Below, piece by piece: positions 13,737 to 16,551 of a stretch of DNA of 16,551 nucleotides; position 1 is the stretch's first letter, and each line of letters starts with the position of its first letter. The translations under genes and the position numbers were made by a program. The stretch comes from an uncultured Flavobacteriaceae bacterium (GTDB lineage Bacteria > Bacteroidota > Bacteroidia > Flavobacteriales > Flavobacteriaceae), in the NCBI GenBank assembly GCA_938018045.1, contig CALIIP010000056.1, forward strand, positions 1 to 16,551, read 5' to 3'. The notes below the pieces were generated by a model that made no database searches, had not been told where the DNA came from, and worked only from the letters and a program-made list of their open reading frames with translations.

Positions 13737-14749
13737 TGTCTAAGAATTTACATAACGATATTATAATTGATGCAGTAATTACTTGGGTTGATGGAAGTGA
13801 TTTGAAACATCAAGAGAAAATGAAACCTTATTTTTCAGGTTCAAACGTTTGGAGTAATAAACAATTTAAAACACGTTTTGATCAAGTAAATGAAATTGAA
13901 ATTGCTGTAAAATCAATCATAAAATTCGCGCCATATATTAAGAATATTTTTATTATAACTGATAATCAAACACCTTCATTCTTAGAAATTTATAACAAAG
14001 AAAAACTTGATAGTCAGCCAAAAATAACTATTATAGATCACAAGGTAATTTTCTCAGAATTTGATTCATTGTTGCCAGTTTTTAATTGTCGACCAATAGA
14101 AACATTAGCTTATAAAATACCAACACTTTCTGAACATTTTATTTATTTTAATGATGATTTTTCTTTATTAAAGAAAACTACTCCTTCTGATTTCTTTATT
14201 GGCGGATTTCCAGTTTTGAGAGGAGAATGGAAATCATTAGATGAAAACATCTTCTTTAAGAAAGTAATCAATGGTGTATTAAGGCTTTTAGGAAAAGAAA
14301 CAAGAGATAAAAAGTATGGTTATAAAAGAGGTCAGCAAAATGCAGCAAGAGTATTAGGCTTTGACAAGTATTTTAAATTAGATCATACACCAGCACCTAT
14401 AAGAAAATCGAGTTTAAAAAAATATTTTGAAGCACATCCAGAAATGCAAGATAGAAATATTAGACATAGATTTAGAAACCCAGAACAATATGTATTGCAA
14501 GCAATGGCAAATCATTTAGAAATTAAAAATGGCACTGCTGTATTAAAAGAAGACTATCAATTAATATATATTGGCGGTTCTCATAAAAAATCTTTGAATT
14601 GGTATAACAGAATGATCCTTAAAGCAGAAAATGATGATGATAAATTATTTTTATGCATGCAAAGTCTAGATTTATGTCCGAAAAATAAATTGGATTTGCT
14701 TTTCGATTGGCTTCAAAAAAGATTGAATATTGATAATTTAAGTTTTTAG
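13736..14749 (+). CDS. Stealth-family sugar-phosphate transferase
   Basis: This 337-residue protein carries Stealth-family conserved regions. CR1 is IDAVITWVDGSD (11-22). CR2 includes RFDQVNEIEIAVKSIIKFAP (47-66), IKNIFIITDNQTP (68-80) and HFIYFNDDFSLLKK (134-147). A CR3-like HTPAPIRKSSLKKYFE lies at 217-232. The CR4-like end (FLCMQSLDLC, 305-314) is degenerate. Stealth proteins include sugar-1-phosphate transferases that build phosphodiester-linked capsular polysaccharides, related to the eukaryotic GlcNAc-1-phosphotransferase GNPTAB. It probably adds a hexose-1-phosphate unit to a surface glycan; donor and acceptor cannot be read from sequence. There is no signal peptide. Its ATG overlaps the GT2 stop by one base and the next gene starts one base after its stop, implying translational coupling. 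Confidence 0.88.
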   Translation: MSKNLHNDIIIDAVITWVDGSDLKHQEKMKPYFSGSNVWSNKQFKTRFDQVNEIEIAVKSIIKFAPYIKNIFIITDNQTPSFLEIYNKEKLDSQPKITIIDHKVIFSEFDSLLPVFNCRPIETLAYKIPTLSEHFIYFNDDFSLLKKTTPSDFFIGGFPVLRGEWKSLDENIFFKKVINGVLRLLGKETRDKKYGYKRGQQNAARVLGFDKYFKLDHTPAPIRKSSLKKYFEAHPEMQDRNIRHRFRNPEQYVLQAMANHLEIKNGTAVLKEDYQLIYIGGSHKKSLNWYNRMILKAENDDDKLFLCMQSLDLCPKNKLDLLFDWLQKRLNIDNLSF

Positions 14750-14750
14750 A

Positions 14751-15662
14751 ATGATACAATTTTTAAAAAGGCTACGATTAAGGTATTTAAGGAAAATGAT
14801 GTTTTTACCTCAAAAACGTTACGTTCGTTATTCATATGAATATTATACAGGAAAGAAATTAGATTTAAAAAATCCAAAAGAATATAATCAGAAAATTCAA
14901 TGGCTAAAAGTTTTTTATAAACCAAAGATTTTAAATCAAATGGTTGATAAGTATGCAGTTAGACAATATGTTATTGATACTGTTGGAGAAGAATATGTTA
15001 ATGAATGTTATGGTGTTTATGATTCAGTTAAAGAAATAGATTTTGATTTATTACCTAGTCAGTTCGTGATAAAAGGTGTTCATGGTAGTGGTTTTAATTT
15101 GATAGTTGAAGATAAAACGAAATTGGATTGGAATGCATCAAAAAAGTTGCTAAACAAATGGATGGGAATCAATCAATATTATAAAACAGGAATGGAATGG
15201 GCATATAAAGATGTGAAACCTAGGCTAACTGTTGAGAAATATTTGAGTGAAGAAGGTAAAGATGTTATAAATGACTATAAGTTTTTTTGTTTTAATGGTA
15301 AACCACAATTTTTACAAATAGACATTGAAAGAGGAATAAAAGATTATAGGTGTTTCTATGATATTAATTGGGTCAAACAACCGTTTTATACAATTGGAAA
15401 AACACTTATGTATGAAAAAGAAGTTGAGAAACCATCAAATTTTGATGAGATGATGGTTCTTGCTGAGAAACTTGCAGGAAGACTTCCATTTTCTAGAGTA
15501 GATTTTTATTCTGTAAATGGAAAAACAATTTTTGGAGAAATTACTTTTTATCCTTCTGACGGAAGAAAAGATTTTGCACCAGAAGAGTATAATCTAATTA
15601 TTGGTGATCAAATAAAGTTACCGGAAATTCCAGAAGGTCAAAAAGAAATTACTAAATATTAA
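14751..15662 (+). CDS. TupA-like ATP-grasp protein
   Basis: This 303-residue protein matches the TupA-like ATP-grasp family found in capsule and teichuronopeptide-type gene clusters. Marks include NPKEYNQKIQWLKVFYKPK (41-59), DKYAVRQYV (66-74), the nucleotide-binding FVIKGVHGSGFN (105-116), KYLSEEGKDVINDYKFFCFN (163-182), and the metal-binding strand FSRVDFYSVNGKTIFGEITF (247-266, with Asp251 and Glu263). ATP-grasp members join a carboxylate to an amine using ATP; TupA itself is linked to adding amino acids or glutamate/glucuronate units to a wall polymer. Here it may decorate the glycan made by the two preceding genes with an amino group donor. The reaction is inferred. Its stop overlaps the tsaC ATG (TAATG). 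Confidence 0.87.
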   Translation: MIQFLKRLRLRYLRKMMFLPQKRYVRYSYEYYTGKKLDLKNPKEYNQKIQWLKVFYKPKILNQMVDKYAVRQYVIDTVGEEYVNECYGVYDSVKEIDFDLLPSQFVIKGVHGSGFNLIVEDKTKLDWNASKKLLNKWMGINQYYKTGMEWAYKDVKPRLTVEKYLSEEGKDVINDYKFFCFNGKPQFLQIDIERGIKDYRCFYDINWVKQPFYTIGKTLMYEKEVEKPSNFDEMMVLAEKLAGRLPFSRVDFYSVNGKTIFGEITFYPSDGRKDFAPEEYNLIIGDQIKLPEIPEGQKEITKY

Positions 15663-16219
15663 TGCAACAAGAACTCACCAATAGTATAATCAGTATTCAA
15701 AAAAGTAAAACAATACTTTATCCTACAGACACTGTTTGGGGGATTGGTTGTGATGCAACAAATGCGAATTCTGTTTCTAAAATTTATAAAATAAAAAATA
15801 GAAGCGAAAGTAAAAGTTTAGTCATATTAGTAAGTTCATTACATATGCTTCAAAAGTATGTTATAGTAACACCAAGTTTAAAAAAACTCATAAATACAAT
15901 AAAAGATCCAACAACAATTATTTATAATAATCCTAAAAATTTGGCGAGTAACGTAATTGCTTCTGATAATACCGTTGCAATAAGAATTGTAAAAGATGAA
16001 TTCTGCAGGAAATTGATAAAAAGATTTGGTAAACCTATTGTGTCAACTTCGGCAAATATTAGTAATTCTCCAACACCAAAATCTTTCCAAGAAATTGAAC
16101 CCTTAATTTTGGAGAGCGTAGACTATATTGTAAATTTGCATCGAAATAGAATCAATAAAAAATCTTCTAGAATTATTAAATTAGAAGTTGATGGTACTAT
16201 AAAAGTGATACGTGAATAA
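15662..16219 (+). CDS. tsaC: L-threonylcarbamoyladenylate synthase, TsaC/YrdC type
   Basis: This 185-residue cytosolic enzyme makes threonylcarbamoyl-AMP from threonine, bicarbonate and ATP, the first step of t6A37 tRNA modification. Family motifs are ILYPTDTVWGIGCDA (18-32), the Lys-x-Arg type KIKNRSESKSLVILV (43-57), PTTIIYNNPKNLAS (83-96), VAIRIVKDEFC (105-115) and PIVSTSANISNSPTP (125-139). It has only the YrdC domain, so it is the short TsaC form and not the two-domain Sua5. It overlaps the ATP-grasp gene by one base and is followed after 8 bases by the CCA-adding/poly(A) polymerase-like gene, so two tRNA-maturation genes are paired here. The sequence is Lys/Asn/Ile-rich, fitting the AT-rich composition. 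Confidence 0.93.
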   Translation: MQQELTNSIISIQKSKTILYPTDTVWGIGCDATNANSVSKIYKIKNRSESKSLVILVSSLHMLQKYVIVTPSLKKLINTIKDPTTIIYNNPKNLASNVIASDNTVAIRIVKDEFCRKLIKRFGKPIVSTSANISNSPTPKSFQEIEPLILESVDYIVNLHRNRINKKSSRIIKLEVDGTIKVIRE

Positions 16220-16227
16220 TTTTTTTG

Positions 16228-16551
16228 ATGAACTACAAAGCAGCTATAAAACACCAAATATTTGAAGTCATTTCTAGGGCATCAGAAGAACTAAATGTTT
16301 CTTCTTATGTAATTGGAGGTTTTGTGCGTGATTTTATCTTAAATCGCGGCACAGCAAAGGACATTGATATTGTATGCGTTGGTAACGGAATAGAATTGGC
16401 AGAAAAAGTTGCTGAATTATTACCAAACAATCCAAAAGTTCAAGTTTTTAAAACATACGGAACTGCAATGCTTCGTTTTGAAGAAATCGAAATTGAGTTT
16501 GTTGGTGCACGTAAAGAATCTTATACTGAAGATAGTAGAAATCCAATTGTA
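16228..16551 (+). CDS. cca: CCA-adding enzyme / poly(A) polymerase family nucleotidyltransferase, N-terminal part
   Basis: The frame is open from ATG 16228 to the end of the window (108 codons) and continues beyond it. The N-terminus has the class II nucleotidyltransferase head: VIGGFVRDFIL (28-38) and KDIDIVCVGNGIELA (44-58). The catalytic acidic pair is Asp45 and Asp47, and EIEFVGARKESY (88-99) follows in the usual third-carboxylate region (Glu90). The enzyme adds or repairs the 3' CCA end of tRNAs without a template; a poly(A) polymerase activity cannot be excluded from this fragment. It lies 8 bases after tsaC and is likely in the same operon. Confidence 0.92.
   Translation, partial: MNYKAAIKHQIFEVISRASEELNVSSYVIGGFVRDFILNRGTAKDIDIVCVGNGIELAEKVAELLPNNPKVQVFKTYGTAMLRFEEIEIEFVGARKESYTEDSRNPIV

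Overview
The window looks like a chromosomal segment of a marine-type Flavobacteriaceae (Bacteroidota). It is AT-rich. Genes lack clear Shine-Dalgarno leaders, and several are preceded by the Bacteroidota -7 promoter motif TAnnTTTG. The gene content is typical of flavobacteria: a CarB without a C-terminal MGS domain, a stand-alone GlmU-like protein, a DUF5606 gene next to def and mazG, and a head-GIN protein encoded with an ECF sigma factor. The genus cannot be fixed from sequence alone.

Layout. (1) 1-1821, plus strand: the 3' end of carB, a DinB-fold DUF1569 protein and a GlmU-family left-handed beta-helix protein. A bidirectional terminator (1824-1857) separates them from the next block. 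(2) 4738-1875, minus strand: a four-gene operon of ECF sigma factor, membrane-anchored anti-sigma-like protein, an exported protein with Tyr-containing repeats about 18 residues apart, and an exported head-GIN protein with GSG repeats about 19 residues apart. A full Bacteroidota promoter precedes the sigma gene. (3) 4965-7418, plus strand: Lon protease with a good terminator. A 130-bp cluster of three REP-like hairpins then lies between convergent genes. (4) 7647-8953: a DUF1801 protein (minus) and a DUF2971 protein (plus), both of unknown function. (5) 12042-8982, minus strand: a housekeeping run ruvX, def, DUF5606, mazG, interrupted by an oppositely oriented SAM methyltransferase gene between ruvX and def. 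(6) 12161-16551, plus strand: dapD, a three-gene surface-glycan cassette (GT2 glycosyltransferase, Stealth-family sugar-phosphate transferase, TupA-like ATP-grasp), then a TsaC-type tRNA threonylcarbamoyl gene and the start of a CCA-adding enzyme/poly(A) polymerase gene. Junctions in this last block are tight, with two TAATG overlaps, so it probably forms one transcript.

No stretch over 300 bases lacks a gene; the longest gaps are 4739-4964 (divergent promoters) and 7419-7646 (terminator plus REP-like cluster). I saw no tRNA, rRNA, CRISPR array, insertion sequence or prophage gene. The best candidates for something under-described are the sigma/anti-sigma/solenoid operon, the glycan cassette inside a housekeeping operon, and the REP-like cluster. 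None can be called a new system from sequence alone.
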